A stretch of 64,000 nt of DNA from Corynebacterium glucuronolyticum DSM 44120 (GTDB taxonomy: Bacteria; Actinomycetota; Actinomycetes; Mycobacteriales; Mycobacteriaceae): assembly GCF_030440595.1 (NCBI RefSeq), contig NZ_CP047452.1:1054001-1118000 (forward strand). Reading direction: 5' to 3'. The notes under the pieces were generated by a model, which saw only the letters and a program-made list of their open reading frames with translations, searched no databases and was not told the DNA's origin. The position numbers and the translations under genes were made by a program. Below, piece after piece: positions 44,457-56,552 of this stretch (position 1 is its first letter; each line of letters starts with the position of its first letter).

Positions 44457-45475
44457 TACTTGGCCAGTTTCGTACCGAGATCGCCATCTAGAGCAGCAGA
44501 GATTGCCTCGATGACTTCGTGGGAACGAGCAGAAGCGGAGGTTGCAACTCCAGGAACAACGACGTAGGCACCGTTTTTGACAGCCTTCATCTCCTTCGTT
44601 CCCGGGGTGTTTTCGAGGTCTTGCACCTTTTCTTGCCACTTGTCGCCGGGTTCGCCGCGCTTGGGAAGATCGGCGAGGATGATGACATCGGGGTCGGCCT
44701 CTGCGACGGCCTCCCAGGAAACCTGCGGCCACTCCTCGTTGAGATTGGCAAACACGTTGGTCATCCCTGAGTGCTCGCCCATCTCCGTCACAATCGACGG
44801 GCCACCTGCAACGTAGGGGGAGCCGCCGACAGAGGAGTACAGGAGCATGAATGTTGTGCCTTCTGGGGCTTTCACGGCTTTGTCAAGCGCCTCGTTCTGG
44901 GTCGCGATGAGCTCCTTGGCTTCTTCTTCGCGGCCGAAGATTTTGCCCAAGTCTGTGAGATCTTTCTGGATCAGTTCGAAACTGGTCTTACCCTTATTGT
45001 CGCCGTAGGTGGGACACTCGGAGTTGGAGTTGTACGTTCCCACACCAAGCCTCTGCCACTCTTCGCGGGCACCTGCGGCATCGGCTGTCCAGCTTTCCTT
45101 GAAGGGACTGACGATCATGTCCGTGTCCGCATTGCGGAGCTGTTCGGAGTTGGCCACGGAGGGGGAGAGCTCTGTCAGCCCGTCCAAGGAATAACCCGCT
45201 GGTGGTGCGTCTTTTTGGTGGCTGTATCCGGCGATCTGGTCCTTGGCACCCAGGAGCAGCAGCGTGTCTGTGGAGCCCTGTTCCATCGTCGTCGCGCGCT
45301 GGACTGGCGCTTGAACTGTCGTCTCGAACCCACAGTTGTCGATGGTGACGGCATGCGTGGTGGACGCACTGTCCTGCGTCGTGGGGGCAGCCTGATCGGA
45401 AGAGCCGTTACCACACGCAGCCAGTGAAAAGCCGAGGGTTGCAGTGGCAATGGTTGCTAGAAGACGATGGCGCAC
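44456..45475 (-). CDS. metal-chelate substrate-binding lipoprotein
   Basis: 339 residues from the GTG at 45475, chosen because AAGGAG lies eight bases upstream. Lipobox SLAAC. Periplasmic binding protein of the TroA/FecB superfamily: DNCGFETTVQAPVQRATTMEQGSTDTLL opens lobe 1; YVAGGPSIVTEMGEHSGMTNVFAN and ADPDVIILAD lie in lobe 2. It resembles corynebacterial siderophore-binding proteins in the NCG(F/H) opening. Full length, so the operon is probably functional. Divergent from tsaC; a possible operator lies just upstream. Confidence 0.9.
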   Translation of the reverse strand: MRHRLLATIATATLGFSLAACGNGSSDQAAPTTQDSASTTHAVTIDNCGFETTVQAPVQRATTMEQGSTDTLLLLGAKDQIAGYSHQKDAPPAGYSLDGLTELSPSVANSEQLRNADTDMIVSPFKESWTADAAGAREEWQRLGVGTYNSNSECPTYGDNKGKTSFELIQKDLTDLGKIFGREEEAKELIATQNEALDKAVKAPEGTTFMLLYSSVGGSPYVAGGPSIVTEMGEHSGMTNVFANLNEEWPQVSWEAVAEADPDVIILADLPKRGEPGDKWQEKVQDLENTPGTKEMKAVKNGAYVVVPGVATSASARSHEVIEAISAALDGDLGTKLAK

Positions 45476-45880
45476 GGGGCGTTCTCCTTCGTTAACATCA
45501 AAAATCAATGGAATGTTAGATTGAACCGTATCGTAGGTTCATCCCCGGTACCAAATTGGAGTCGGCTTCAGGTGCACCCGAAAGCACCCGCCTGGAAAAA
45601 CAAGAGCTCCACGAAGGATAATTCCTACCAGCAGGTGCTCTCAAAGGGGGCTTTCTGGGTTTGATGACCTGCATCCTCTGTGATTGTGTTTTCCGGACGA
45701 TGGGTGAGGAGAGGGGCAATGGTCTGAGGGGGAAAGACGGCGGGAAGGGAGGGCAGTGGGAGGTGAAGACGGCGGGAGGAGCGGATGGTGGCAGGAGCGC
45801 ATGGAGGGATTGGTGGCGGGGTAACATATGGCGGTGTTACTTGAAATCAACCGCAAGCTATAGAAAAAGGGGTGCGGCAC
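45476..45880. other. divergent region between the transporter operon and tsaC
   Basis: 405 bases. It contains an inverted repeat at 45492-45519, several paired segments at 45570-45650 that could fold in the transporter mRNA leader, and a purine-rich stretch at 45700-45800. I compared the leader with the cobalamin riboswitch core and did not find it. No gene seen. Confidence 0.45.
45492..45519. promoter_or_regulatory. inverted repeat near the binding-protein start, possible ArsR operator
   Basis: TTAACAT (45492-45498) and ATGTTAG (45513-45519) form an imperfect AT-rich inverted repeat 17 bases upstream of the GTG, a position where binding would block expression. Confidence 0.35.
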
Positions 45881-46519
45881 GTGTCGCGTACGTTTAACTG
45901 TCTGGATGAAAAGACGCGGGAAGTAGGACTCAACTCAGCTGCCGACGCGGTGGAGGCTGGACGTCTCGTTGTTATCCCCACGGATACGGTGTACGGAATC
46001 GGTTGCAACGCATTTAACCCCGAAGCAGTGAATAAACTCCTGCAGGCCAAGCATCGCGGCCCCGACATGCCCGTGCCGGTGCTCGTTGGCAGCTGGGACA
46101 CCGTGCGCGGTCTGTCGCGGGACTACACCCGCCAGATGAATGTTCTCATCGAGGCGTTCTGGCCAGGTGGGTTGTCTATCGTTGTCCCACAGGCACCGAG
46201 TTTGACTTGGAACCTGGGGGATACCAATGGCTCTGTGATGCTGCGCATGCCTTTGCAGAAACTCGCCATTGAGCTCCTGCAGAAGACCGGCCCCATGGCA
46301 GTTTCATCAGCCAATATCTCCGGGCAGCCACCGGCGTTGAACGCACGGGAGGCCGAGGAACAGCTCGGCAATTCGGTGAGTGTATACCTCGAAGGCGGAC
46401 AGGCTGAGATTGGCACCCCGTCGACCATCATCGACCTCACCCAGGCAACCCCGACGATCCTGCGTGAGGGAGCTATTCCCAGCGAGAAGATCTTTGAGGT
46501 CCTCAAGGCGCAAGCATAA
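45881..46519 (+). CDS. tsaC: threonylcarbamoyl-AMP synthase (TsaC/Sua5 family)
   Basis: 212 residues from the GTG at 45881, which has AAGGGG eight bases upstream; another GTG nine bases earlier is less likely. Makes threonylcarbamoyl-AMP for the t6A modification at position 37 of ANN-decoding tRNAs. Family motifs: AGRLVVIPTDTVYGIGCNAF, KHRGPDMPVPVLV, WPGGLSIV and the SSANISGQPP loop. As I recall, C. glutamicum has this gene next to prmC; here 13 kb of accessory DNA separates them. Confidence 0.95.
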   Translation: MSRTFNCLDEKTREVGLNSAADAVEAGRLVVIPTDTVYGIGCNAFNPEAVNKLLQAKHRGPDMPVPVLVGSWDTVRGLSRDYTRQMNVLIEAFWPGGLSIVVPQAPSLTWNLGDTNGSVMLRMPLQKLAIELLQKTGPMAVSSANISGQPPALNAREAEEQLGNSVSVYLEGGQAEIGTPSTIIDLTQATPTILREGAIPSEKIFEVLKAQA

Positions 46520-46844
46520 ATACATGTGGCGACGTGCGACGGTTGAATGAGGCATGGACGCTTGAGTCGCTGCTGACAGCCAAGTCGCTGAGGTCACCGA
46601 TTGCTTTTTGTGCATCCCGATTCGCGCCAACAGGAATGTGGAGGGCGCGAGCAGTGCGTAGAAACGGTACGAAGGCGCGTCGATAAGCGGAAACACCGGG
46701 CGAGATGCGCGGTGACCGGGCGTGGAGGGGCTAGGATAAAGCCCACACAAGGCAGCACAGTGACACAGTGCCACAGTGGAACTGCCACTGTGGCAGGTGA
46801 CACGGTGCCTTACACGGTGCCAAGGAACAACGAATAGGAGACGA
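46520..46844. other. tsaC-wecA intergenic region
   Basis: 325 bases without a gene. The right part is built from short CACAGTG/ACGGTGCC-type direct repeats (46755-46820) that include a perfect hairpin. Confidence 0.45.
46769..46795. terminator. hairpin before wecA
   Basis: TGCCACAGTGG and CCACTGTGGCA pair perfectly around AACTG. No T-run follows, so it may be a Rho-assisted terminator or a leader structure. Confidence 0.45.
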
Positions 46845-47975
46845 GTGGGAACAGCAGGCGTAGGCGTACCGCTTCGAGAGCTCGGAGTGGTCCTTCTGAC
46901 TGCCCTCGTGTTCACCTACCTCACAACGGGGATTGTTCGCTCACTGGTGATTCGCTCCGGGCACCTGTCCGAAATTCGCGAGCGCGATGTCCACACGGTG
47001 CGTAAACCACAGCTGGGTGGGCTCGCCATGTTCACGGGCTTCCTCATCGCCGTTTACCTGGCTCAACAACTGCCGGCGCTAACGCGCGGTTTCCGCCCCA
47101 TCACCCCGGAGATGGACGCAATCCTCGTGGCCTCCGCGATCATCGTGTTCGTCGGCGTCATTGATGACCTCTACGAACTCGACGCATTGAGCAAACTCGT
47201 CGGCCAGGTGGCGGCGGCGCTAGCCATGAGTCTCATGGGGCTCCGGTGGTCCATCCTGTACCTACCCATCGGTGATGGAACGACGCTCATTTTGGACGGG
47301 GCGCAATCGACCATTCTCACCACGGTCTTCGCCGTCGCGCTCATGAATGCGATCAATTTTATCGACGGCATCGACGGGTTGGCGTCGGGCGTGGGGATGA
47401 TCTCCGGGCTGGCCACCCTCGCCTTCGCACTGTCCATCCTGCATGACCAGGGTGGTGCTGTCGCCGCCTACCCGCCGGCGATTATCGCCGCCGGGCTCGT
47501 CGGTATGTGTGCGGGCTTCCTGCCACACAACTTCGCACCGTCCAGAATCTTTATGGGGGACACGGGTGCGATGTTCATTGGTTTGCTGCTTGCTGCAGCC
47601 TCGACATCTGCATCGGGCAAGATCAACATGAGCCTGTACGGCACCGCCGATTTCATCGCCGCTATGAGTCCGATTTTTGTCGTTCTCGCCAGCGTTTTCA
47701 TCCCGATGTTGGACCTCATTATGGCGGTGACGCGCAGGCTGGCGCGGGGACAGTCACCCTTTACAGCGGATCGAAAGCACCTCCATCATCGTCTTCTGCG
47801 GATGGGGCACAGTCAGAAACAGGTGGTGCTGGTGCTCTACACCTGGGTGGGGGTCGTTGCCTTCGGTGCTGTTGGCTTCACCATTTTCCCGCCGTCCTGG
47901 GCGCTTATCATGCTGGCTGTCGCCATTGCGTTTGCCGTCTGGTACACCGTGCGCCCGGCTGGGTTACACTTTTGA
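46845..47975 (+). CDS. wecA: undecaprenyl/decaprenyl-phosphate GlcNAc-1-phosphate transferase
   Basis: 376 residues from the GTG at 46845 with AGGAG upstream. Polytopic membrane enzyme (about 11 helices) of the MraY/WecA family that starts linkage-unit synthesis joining arabinogalactan to peptidoglycan in mycolata. Conserved sites: VIDDLYELD (metal-binding aspartates), NAINFIDGIDGLASG, FMGDTGAMF and the cytoplasmic DRKHLHHRLL loop. It precedes atpI by three bases, as in other corynebacteria. Confidence 0.94.
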   Translation: MGTAGVGVPLRELGVVLLTALVFTYLTTGIVRSLVIRSGHLSEIRERDVHTVRKPQLGGLAMFTGFLIAVYLAQQLPALTRGFRPITPEMDAILVASAIIVFVGVIDDLYELDALSKLVGQVAAALAMSLMGLRWSILYLPIGDGTTLILDGAQSTILTTVFAVALMNAINFIDGIDGLASGVGMISGLATLAFALSILHDQGGAVAAYPPAIIAAGLVGMCAGFLPHNFAPSRIFMGDTGAMFIGLLLAAASTSASGKINMSLYGTADFIAAMSPIFVVLASVFIPMLDLIMAVTRRLARGQSPFTADRKHLHHRLLRMGHSQKQVVLVLYTWVGVVAFGAVGFTIFPPSWALIMLAVAIAFAVWYTVRPAGLHF

Positions 47976-47978
47976 GCT

Positions 47979-48467
47979 GTGACTAAAGACAGCCAAGACA
48001 GCCATATTTCACGAAACCAGCAATTGAGCCAACAAGCAGGTGCAACTCCTTATGTGGAGAAGGGCTCCTTTACAGACCAAGCACACCCCCTGCGCCGGGC
48101 ACTTCGTTTCGGTGGGATAGCACTCCTTGTTGTCGCCATCGCCTCTCTCGCCGGATGGTGGTACGTGGCCGGTGAACCTGGCTTTTACGGAGCACTCATC
48201 GGAGCCGCTATCGGTGGCGGTTTTATCCTCATCACCGTTGCTCTGAGCTTGTCGACGGCCCATTCCTCGCCCACAACGACCGCCGCGGTGGTACTCGGTG
48301 GGTGGCTGGTGAAGCTCATCGCTCTCATCGTGATTTTGGCATTTATTAAAGATCTCACGTTTTACAGCCACAGTGCGCTATTTCTCACAGTTGTTCTCGC
48401 GCTAATTGTTGTTTTGGCAGCGGAAAGCTGGGGAATCCTTAGTTCTAGAACCACCACTGTTTCGTGA
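47979..48467 (+). CDS. atpI: AtpI-like membrane protein of the ATP synthase locus
   Basis: 162 residues from a GTG. Four predicted membrane helices after a polar N-terminus (about 45 residues). Small membrane proteins of this type precede atpB in many bacteria and are thought to assist c-ring assembly or magnesium uptake. Sequence conservation is low, so the name rests mainly on position and topology. Starts three bases after wecA; a 216-base gap separates it from atpB. Confidence 0.75.
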   Translation: MTKDSQDSHISRNQQLSQQAGATPYVEKGSFTDQAHPLRRALRFGGIALLVVAIASLAGWWYVAGEPGFYGALIGAAIGGGFILITVALSLSTAHSSPTTTAAVVLGGWLVKLIALIVILAFIKDLTFYSHSALFLTVVLALIVVLAAESWGILSSRTTTVS

Positions 48468-48683
48468 CTTAAACCCCAACGGGGTCAATTTGGGGGTAGG
48501 CAAACATACGAAAAATCACAGCACTGATAAAGTACTCAAAAGGTAGCAATACCTTTCAGTTGCTGTGCCGATGTGCGTTGGAATCCGCAGTAGCTGAAGT
48601 AATAATTCAGACGTCCATCGCACCGCTTGCCTCACAGCGGTAAATGAACACGGGAGAGAACGCTGAGCGTTACATATTTGTCC

Positions 48684-49496
48684 ATGAAGGGCGAGTTTCA
48701 CGCCCCGGACTTGTTTCATGAATTTTTCCCGGGTTTCGTAGATGGCAACGGCGACTCTCACAATCTATGGTTGTCCGATTTCGCCGGAGGCCTGTTCGCA
48801 CTAGACCGTCTGATGTTTGTCCGACTGCTTTGTGTGGTCGCGATCATCGTTTTCTTCGTCCTTGCTATGCGGAACCCGAAGAAGGTTCCGGGCAAGTTCC
48901 AGTCAATGGCAGAAATGCTTCTTGACTTCGTCAGAATTCACATCGCAGAAGATATCCTCGGCAAGAAGGAAGGTCGGCGGTTCCTGCCGCTCATCACGAC
49001 CATTTTCATGCTGGCTCTCTTCATGAACCTTCCGTCGGTAATTCCGTTCCTCAACATTTCACCTAACGCGCGCATCGGTATGCCGCTGGTGATGGCGTTG
49101 ATGGGCTACATTGCCATGATCTACGCAGGTGCAAAGCGCTACGGCTTCTTCAGATTCCTGAAGAGTTCCGTCGTGGTGCCGAACATCCCGTGGTTCCTCC
49201 ACATCCTCGTGGTGCCGATCGAATTCTTCTCCACCTTCATCCTCCGCCCCGCGACGCTGGCCATTCGTCTTATGGCCAACATGCTGTCGGGCCACCTGAT
49301 CTTGGTCCTGCTGTTTAGCGCGACCAACTTCTTCTTCTGGCAGTTCAACGGGTGGATGGCTGTTTCTGGACTGACGCTGATTGCCGCGGTCGCATTCACG
49401 CTGTTCGAGCTCCTGGTCATCTTCCTGCAGGCGTACATCTTCGCCCTGCTGACGGCCGTGTACATCGAACTGTCGCTGCATGCGGACGAACACTAA
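48684..49496 (+). CDS. atpB: ATP synthase Fo subunit a
   Basis: About 270 residues. Membrane stator subunit that forms the proton half-channels against the c-ring. The essential arginine lies in RPATLAIRLMANMLSGHL, and the last helix is FELLVIFLQAYIFALLTAVYIELS. The ATG at 48684 is used; a TTG two codons earlier is possible. Neither has a clear ribosome-binding site. First gene of the atpBEFHAGDC operon. Confidence 0.95.
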   Translation: MKGEFHAPDLFHEFFPGFVDGNGDSHNLWLSDFAGGLFALDRLMFVRLLCVVAIIVFFVLAMRNPKKVPGKFQSMAEMLLDFVRIHIAEDILGKKEGRRFLPLITTIFMLALFMNLPSVIPFLNISPNARIGMPLVMALMGYIAMIYAGAKRYGFFRFLKSSVVVPNIPWFLHILVVPIEFFSTFILRPATLAIRLMANMLSGHLILVLLFSATNFFFWQFNGWMAVSGLTLIAAVAFTLFELLVIFLQAYIFALLTAVYIELSLHADEH

Positions 49497-49579
49497 AACG
49501 GTTTTAACTGAATACGACACCCTGTAAATTACACAATTTCCGCTGGGCGCAAGGAACGAAAATGCGTCCAGCACATTAA

Positions 49580-49840
<261 letters not shown>

Positions 49841-49864
49841 TAGAACAGAAGGTTACGCAACACC

Positions 49865-50452
49865 ATGAAGAACGTTTTATATCTCGCAGCGGAGGCACCG
49901 TCCGCCGGGGACCCAGGTTCGCACCTGCCCCTGACGGATTCGATCAGTGTCCTCCTGCCGGCGCCGTATGACATCTTCTGGTCTCTCGTCGCGTTCCTGG
50001 TAATCCTCTTCGTATTCTGGAAGTTTGTACTCCCGAAGTTCCAGGAAGTCCTATCGGAGCGCGAGGATTTGATCAAGGGTGGTATCCAACGCGCGGAGGC
50101 CGCACAGGCCGAAGCAAAGCAGGCGCTGGAGAAGTACAACAGTCAACTGGCTGAGGCCCGTGCCGAGGCACAGCAGATCCGTGAAGAGGCTCGCGAACGC
50201 GGTGAGCAGATCAAGGCGGAAATGCGTGCGCAGGCAGCCGAAGAGTCCAACCGCATCATCGAAGCAGGGGAGAAGCAGCTTGCCGCTCAGCGCGAGCAGG
50301 TTGTCTCCGAGCTGCGCCGCGATATGGGGCGCAACTCTGTTGACCTTGCCGAGCGTCTCCTCGGACAGCAGCTGTCCGATGATCTGACTCGCTCTGGCAC
50401 GATCGACAAGTTCCTTGCAGACCTCGATGACGTATCCACAGTAAGGAAGTGA
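49865..50452 (+). CDS. atpF: ATP synthase Fo subunit b
   Basis: 195 residues. Peripheral stalk: a polar N-terminal extension (about 35 residues), one membrane helix ([20 protein letters not shown]) and a long charged coiled coil rich in Ala, Glu, Gln and Arg that reaches F1. Its TGA overlaps the atpH GTG (GTGA). Confidence 0.95.
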   Translation: MKNVLYLAAEAPSAGDPGSHLPLTDSISVLLPAPYDIFWSLVAFLVILFVFWKFVLPKFQEVLSEREDLIKGGIQRAEAAQAEAKQALEKYNSQLAEARAEAQQIREEARERGEQIKAEMRAQAAEESNRIIEAGEKQLAAQREQVVSELRRDMGRNSVDLAERLLGQQLSDDLTRSGTIDKFLADLDDVSTVRK

Positions 50453-51276
50453 GCGGTATGCACGCAGCTAGCCGCGAGGCGCTGACTACGGTCACCGAGT
50501 CGCTCAAGGGCCACCTTGAGCAGGGCGGTCAGCTGGTCGCGCGCGCCGCACAAACCGGTACGGAACTTTTCGATGTCGTTGAGAGCCTTGATGATAACCG
50601 CACGCTTCGCGTAGCCCTGGCTAACTCCGCCACCTCGGCAGAGGCTCGCCAGGGACTGGCGCGGAACCTGTTGGATGACAAGGTCTCTGAATCCACGCTT
50701 GCTGTCCTGCTCGATGCAGTCGGACAGACGTGGTCGACAGCACGAGAGTTCCGTCAAGGACTCATCCTTCTTGGCCGTCGCGCCCTGTTTATCGGGGCAG
50801 AGGCAGAGGGCAACCTGGTCCAGGTGGAAGACGAGCTGTTTAGGCTAAGCCGCATTCTCCGTGATAATCCTGAACTTACCCGCCTGGTAGGCGACAAGAA
50901 GACCGAACCCGCAAAGCGTCGCGAACTTCTCGCAAACGTGCTCTACGGTAAGGTCACGCACACCACCGAAGCACTTGTGCTTCAGGTCATCGGGCGGATT
51001 GAGAAGGATCCCATCACGGATTGCAGGTCACTTGCGGAGCAGGCAGCGGAGATGCGCGGAAAGAATATCGCCCGCGTCGAAACCGCCCGCGAGCTTTCCC
51101 CGGAGCAGCGCGACGCGCTGGCCGAGAAGCTAGCCCGCATTTACGGTCACGAGATGTCCATTCACACCGAGGTTGACACCAGCCTCCTCGGCGGCATGGT
51201 CATTCGCGTCGGTGACGAAGTCATCGACGGCAGCACAGCAGGTAAACTGCGTCGTCTGCGCGTGAACCTCGGCTAA
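50449..51276 (+). CDS. atpH: ATP synthase F1 subunit delta
   Basis: 275 residues, longer than the roughly 180 of most bacteria but normal for actinobacteria. Links the b stalk to the top of F1. The conserved C-terminal segment [24 protein letters not shown] is present. The GTG start overlaps the atpF stop; an ATG nine bases downstream is an alternative. Not fused to subunit b as it is in mycobacteria. Confidence 0.94.
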   Translation: MSGMHAASREALTTVTESLKGHLEQGGQLVARAAQTGTELFDVVESLDDNRTLRVALANSATSAEARQGLARNLLDDKVSESTLAVLLDAVGQTWSTAREFRQGLILLGRRALFIGAEAEGNLVQVEDELFRLSRILRDNPELTRLVGDKKTEPAKRRELLANVLYGKVTHTTEALVLQVIGRIEKDPITDCRSLAEQAAEMRGKNIARVETARELSPEQRDALAEKLARIYGHEMSIHTEVDTSLLGGMVIRVGDEVIDGSTAGKLRRLRVNLG

Positions 51277-51329
51277 TTAGAGAATCGATAATAAATTTTG
51301 CTGGAAGCTACTACGAGAGCAGGAAGAAC

Positions 51330-52979
51330 ATGGCGGAGCTGACGATCTCCTCCGATGAGATCCGTAGCGCGATTGAGAACTACACTTCGAGCTACTCGCC
51401 GGGTGCGACCCGCGAGGAGGTCGGGCAGATTATTTCGGCTGCAGACGGCATTGCCCAGGTATCTGGACTACCTTCTGTTATGTCGAACGAGCTGCTGGAG
51501 TTCCCGAATGGCGTCATCGGCGTTGCCCAGAACCTCGATACCGATTCCATCGGCGTTGTGATCTTGGGCGACTTCGAGATCTTGAAGGAAGGCGACGAAG
51601 TCAAGAGGACCGGAGAGGTTCTCTCCATCCCGGTCGGGGACAAATTCCTCGGTCGCGTTATTAACCCCCTGGGGCAGCCGATTGATGCCCTGGGCGATAT
51701 CGAGGCGGAAGAAAACCGCGCACTCGAGCTGCAGGCACCGTCCGTGCTGCAGCGCCAGCCAGTGGAAGAACCACTGCAGACTGGTATGAAAGCAATCGAT
51801 GCGATGACCCCGATCGGCCGTGGTCAGCGTCAGCTGATCATTGGTGACCGCAAAACCGGTAAGACCGCGATCTGCATCGATACCATCTTGAACCAGAAGG
51901 CCAACTGGGAGTCGGGCGACAAGACCAAGCAGGTCCGTTGCATCTACGTCGCTATTGGCCAGAAGGGGTCCACGATCGCCGGCGTGCGTCGCACGCTGGA
52001 AGAGCATGGTGCCCTGGAGTACACCACGATCGTGGCTGCTCCGGCATCTGACTCCGCCGGTTTCAAGTGGCTCGCCCCCTTCTCCGGTGCGGCCCTCGGC
52101 CAGCACTGGATGTACAAGGGTAACCACGTCCTCATCATCTACGATGATCTGACTAAGCAGGCTGAAGCCTACCGCGCTATTTCCCTGCTGCTGCGTCGCC
52201 CGCCGGGCCGTGAGGCTTACCCCGGCGACGTGTTCTACCTCCACTCTCGTTTGCTGGAGCGTGCTGCAAAGCTCTCCGATGACATGGGTGCCGGCTCGAT
52301 GACGGCTCTGCCGATTATCGAGACGAAGGCCAACGACGTGTCCGCCTTCATTCCGACCAACGTCATTTCGATTACGGATGGCCAGGTCTTCCTTGAGTCC
52401 GACCTCTTCAACCAGGGCGTGCGCCCGGCTGTGAACGTCGGTGTGTCCGTCTCCCGTGTGGGTGGTGCTGCACAGACCAAGGGTATGAAGAAGGTTTCCG
52501 GTAACCTCCGTCTTGACCTTGCCGCCTACCGCGACCTGGAGGCGTTCGCTGCGTTCGCTTCCGACCTGGATGCCGCTTCCAAGAAGCAGCTAGCCCGTGG
52601 TGAGCGCCTGGTTGAGTTGCTGAAGCAGAAGGAGAACAACCCGATGGCCGTTGAGGACCAGATGGTTTCCATTTGGCTCGCATCCAACGGCCACCTCGAC
52701 GACGTTCCCGTTGAGGATATCCGCCGCTTCGAGGCTGAGATGCTGGAGTACCTGCATCAGAACGCCAGCGATGTGTACGAGCAGATCGACGGCGGCGTTC
52801 CGCTGTCGGACGACTCGCAGCAGGCGCTGGTTACAAAGACTACGGACTTCAAGCGCCAGTTCCAGACCACCGACGGCACGCCGGTGATCAACGAGGCTCC
52901 TGTCGACCCCTTGAAGGAAGAAGAACTGAAGAAGAACACCATCACTGTTTCACGCAAGACGGCGAAGCAGGGCGAGTAA
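51330..52979 (+). CDS. atpA: ATP synthase F1 subunit alpha
   Basis: 549 residues. Non-catalytic nucleotide-binding subunit. Walker A GDRKTGKT at 172-179, the catalytic-site arginine region [33 protein letters not shown], and [19 protein letters not shown] stretch ([17 protein letters not shown]). The C-terminus is extended with a charged tail ([17 protein letters not shown]), as in other corynebacteria. GGAAGAAC precedes the ATG. Confidence 0.98.
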   Translation: MAELTISSDEIRSAIENYTSSYSPGATREEVGQIISAADGIAQVSGLPSVMSNELLEFPNGVIGVAQNLDTDSIGVVILGDFEILKEGDEVKRTGEVLSIPVGDKFLGRVINPLGQPIDALGDIEAEENRALELQAPSVLQRQPVEEPLQTGMKAIDAMTPIGRGQRQLIIGDRKTGKTAICIDTILNQKANWESGDKTKQVRCIYVAIGQKGSTIAGVRRTLEEHGALEYTTIVAAPASDSAGFKWLAPFSGAALGQHWMYKGNHVLIIYDDLTKQAEAYRAISLLLRRPPGREAYPGDVFYLHSRLLERAAKLSDDMGAGSMTALPIIETKANDVSAFIPTNVISITDGQVFLESDLFNQGVRPAVNVGVSVSRVGGAAQTKGMKKVSGNLRLDLAAYRDLEAFAAFASDLDAASKKQLARGERLVELLKQKENNPMAVEDQMVSIWLASNGHLDDVPVEDIRRFEAEMLEYLHQNASDVYEQIDGGVPLSDDSQQALVTKTTDFKRQFQTTDGTPVINEAPVDPLKEEELKKNTITVSRKTAKQGE

Positions 52980-53025
52980 ATCTTCACACAAGGTTCTTTA
53001 AGACAGAAAGGAGGCGACTGGACAG

Positions 53026-54006
53026 ATGGCTAATATGCGCGAACTTAAAAGCCGTATTAAGTCGGTGAACTCTACCAAGAAGATCACCAAGGCCCAGGAA
53101 CTGATCGCCACCTCGCGGATCACGAAGGCACAGCAGCGGACGGCGGCAGCGAGCCCGTATGCCACAGAGATCACCCGCGTGATCTCAGAACTGGCATCGG
53201 CCTCATCGCTTGACCACCCGCTCCTGAGCAAGAAGGCCAACCCCAAGAGGGCTGCTCTTCTCGTGATTTCCAGCGACCGTGGCATGGCTGGTGGCTACAA
53301 CCACAACGTGTTTAAGAAAGCAACCGAGCTGCGCAACCTTCTGGAAGAACGTGGACTAGAGGTCGCCCTTTACGTCACGGGAAGCAAGGGTGTAGGTTAC
53401 TACACCTTCCGTGGCGAGGAACTCGCAGGAAAGTGGACGGGCTTCTCACAGGAGCCCACCTACAAGATCACGCACAACGTTCGCCGTCACCTGATTGACG
53501 GGTTCATGGCGGGATCGGAAGGCACCGCCAAGTGGCGCGAAGGCCTCACCGGACCCGAGGGTGAACCGGTTCAGGGCTTCGACGAAGTGCACGTGATTTA
53601 CACCGAGTTCAAGTCCATGCTCAGCCAGACAGCCACTGCGTTGCAGTTGTTGCCGGTGGAGACCGAAGTCAAAGAAGAAGAGATGGAGCTGGGTGAGGAC
53701 ATCGTTTCCGATTCTCAGTCCACCTTCGTCGCAGACTACGAGTTCGAGCCAGATGCAGACACCCTGCTGGGTGCTCTTCTCCCGAAGTACGTGTCGAGGA
53801 CACTGTTCTCCATGTATCTGGAGTCCGCTGCATCGGAGTCCGCGTCCCGCCGTACCGCTATGAAGGCGGCATCGGATAACGCGACAGACCTGGTTAAAAC
53901 GCTGTCCCGCGAAGCTAACCAGGCCCGCCAGGCGCAGATTACACAGGAAATTACAGAGATCGTCGGTGGCGCAGGCGCGCTCGCCGATAGCGGAGAAAGT
54001 GACTAG
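53026..54006 (+). CDS. atpG: ATP synthase F1 subunit gamma
   Basis: 326 residues. Central rotor shaft. The N-terminal helix MANMRELKSRIKSVNSTKKITKA and C-terminal helix SRRTAMKAASDNATDLVKTLSREANQARQ-type segment form the coiled coil; ISSDRGMAGGYNHNV is the conserved middle motif. Slightly longer than E. coli gamma because of an acidic insert (EVKEEEMELGEDIV), common in actinobacteria. AGAAAGGAGGCG precedes the ATG. Confidence 0.97.
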   Translation: MANMRELKSRIKSVNSTKKITKAQELIATSRITKAQQRTAAASPYATEITRVISELASASSLDHPLLSKKANPKRAALLVISSDRGMAGGYNHNVFKKATELRNLLEERGLEVALYVTGSKGVGYYTFRGEELAGKWTGFSQEPTYKITHNVRRHLIDGFMAGSEGTAKWREGLTGPEGEPVQGFDEVHVIYTEFKSMLSQTATALQLLPVETEVKEEEMELGEDIVSDSQSTFVADYEFEPDADTLLGALLPKYVSRTLFSMYLESAASESASRRTAMKAASDNATDLVKTLSREANQARQAQITQEITEIVGGAGALADSGESD

Positions 54007-55822
<1,816 letters not shown>

Positions 55823-55834
55823 CCCAACGTGCAC

Positions 55835-55862
55835 AAAGACCCCGCTTTGCGGGGTCTTTTTG
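55835..55862 (+). terminator. atp operon terminator
   Basis: AAAGACCCCGC and GCGGGGTCTTT pair around TTT, with a T-run, 12 bases after the atpC stop. Confidence 0.93.
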
Positions 55863-56142
55863 CATGTTAGGAGCAGTCGCGATATCCAGGGATGGTGGAT
55901 GCTCCCCGTACATGGTCAATGATCCGGAGTCCGAAATTATGCGGTTTTCACGCTTCGCTCACTTCCTTTCTAAGGATTCTTTCTGCGCGTTTCCCAAAAC
56001 TTCCCAGGTGCGCTACAGTATCTAGAAAGGGCTCAAGTTTTTAATTAAAAACTGCTTATGCTGATTGGCGTGCATACAGTGCGCCTTCGATTTCATAGGG
56101 ATCCGCAGCTTATTCCGATGTCTAAGCGAAAGTGAGAATCAA

Positions 56143-56538
56143 ATGATGGCAATCATGTGTGTGTTCGTGATCGTGATTCTCTTTCTGCTGTGGCTACGTC
56201 ACAACCGAATTGGTCAGCAAGTAGGATTCCGGCGCGTTGGTACAGACACGAATTTCCGCTCAGGGCGGATCAGGTACGTGGATGACACCGCCGGAATTTT
56301 TGTTTTTCCCTCTTTCACATCTGAACCGTATATTTCGCTGAACCGAGTGACCATCGACATCCTTGACAAGAAGAACGACATCTACGTTATCCAGAGCGAG
56401 CGAATGAAGCTGGAGATGCGCCTCGATCGAAGCGAGGAGATGGCGTTTACGTCCTGGTTAGAGTCCGCTCCTTCCCGGCGTCAACAGAGCGTGGACAAGG
56501 CCGGTTTCAGGCGATTCATTTCCCGACGCGCGCAGTAG
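56143..56538 (+). CDS. DUF2550 membrane-anchored protein
   Basis: 131 residues from the ATG at 56143. One N-terminal membrane helix ([19 protein letters not shown]), then a soluble beta-rich domain with [21 protein letters not shown]. This matches the DUF2550 family found between atpC and nucS in mycobacteria and corynebacteria. Function unknown. The ATG is preferred over a longer upstream reading because it begins directly at the membrane helix. nucS follows 14 bases later. Confidence 0.85.
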   Translation: MMAIMCVFVIVILFLLWLRHNRIGQQVGFRRVGTDTNFRSGRIRYVDDTAGIFVFPSFTSEPYISLNRVTIDILDKKNDIYVIQSERMKLEMRLDRSEEMAFTSWLESAPSRRQQSVDKAGFRRFISRRAQ

Positions 56539-56552
56539 GTAACCTTGTAAGA

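Noticed and set aside
45520..45660. Cobalamin riboswitch in the transporter-operon leader
   Set aside because: Some stems are possible, but the conserved core of the cobalamin element is not present.
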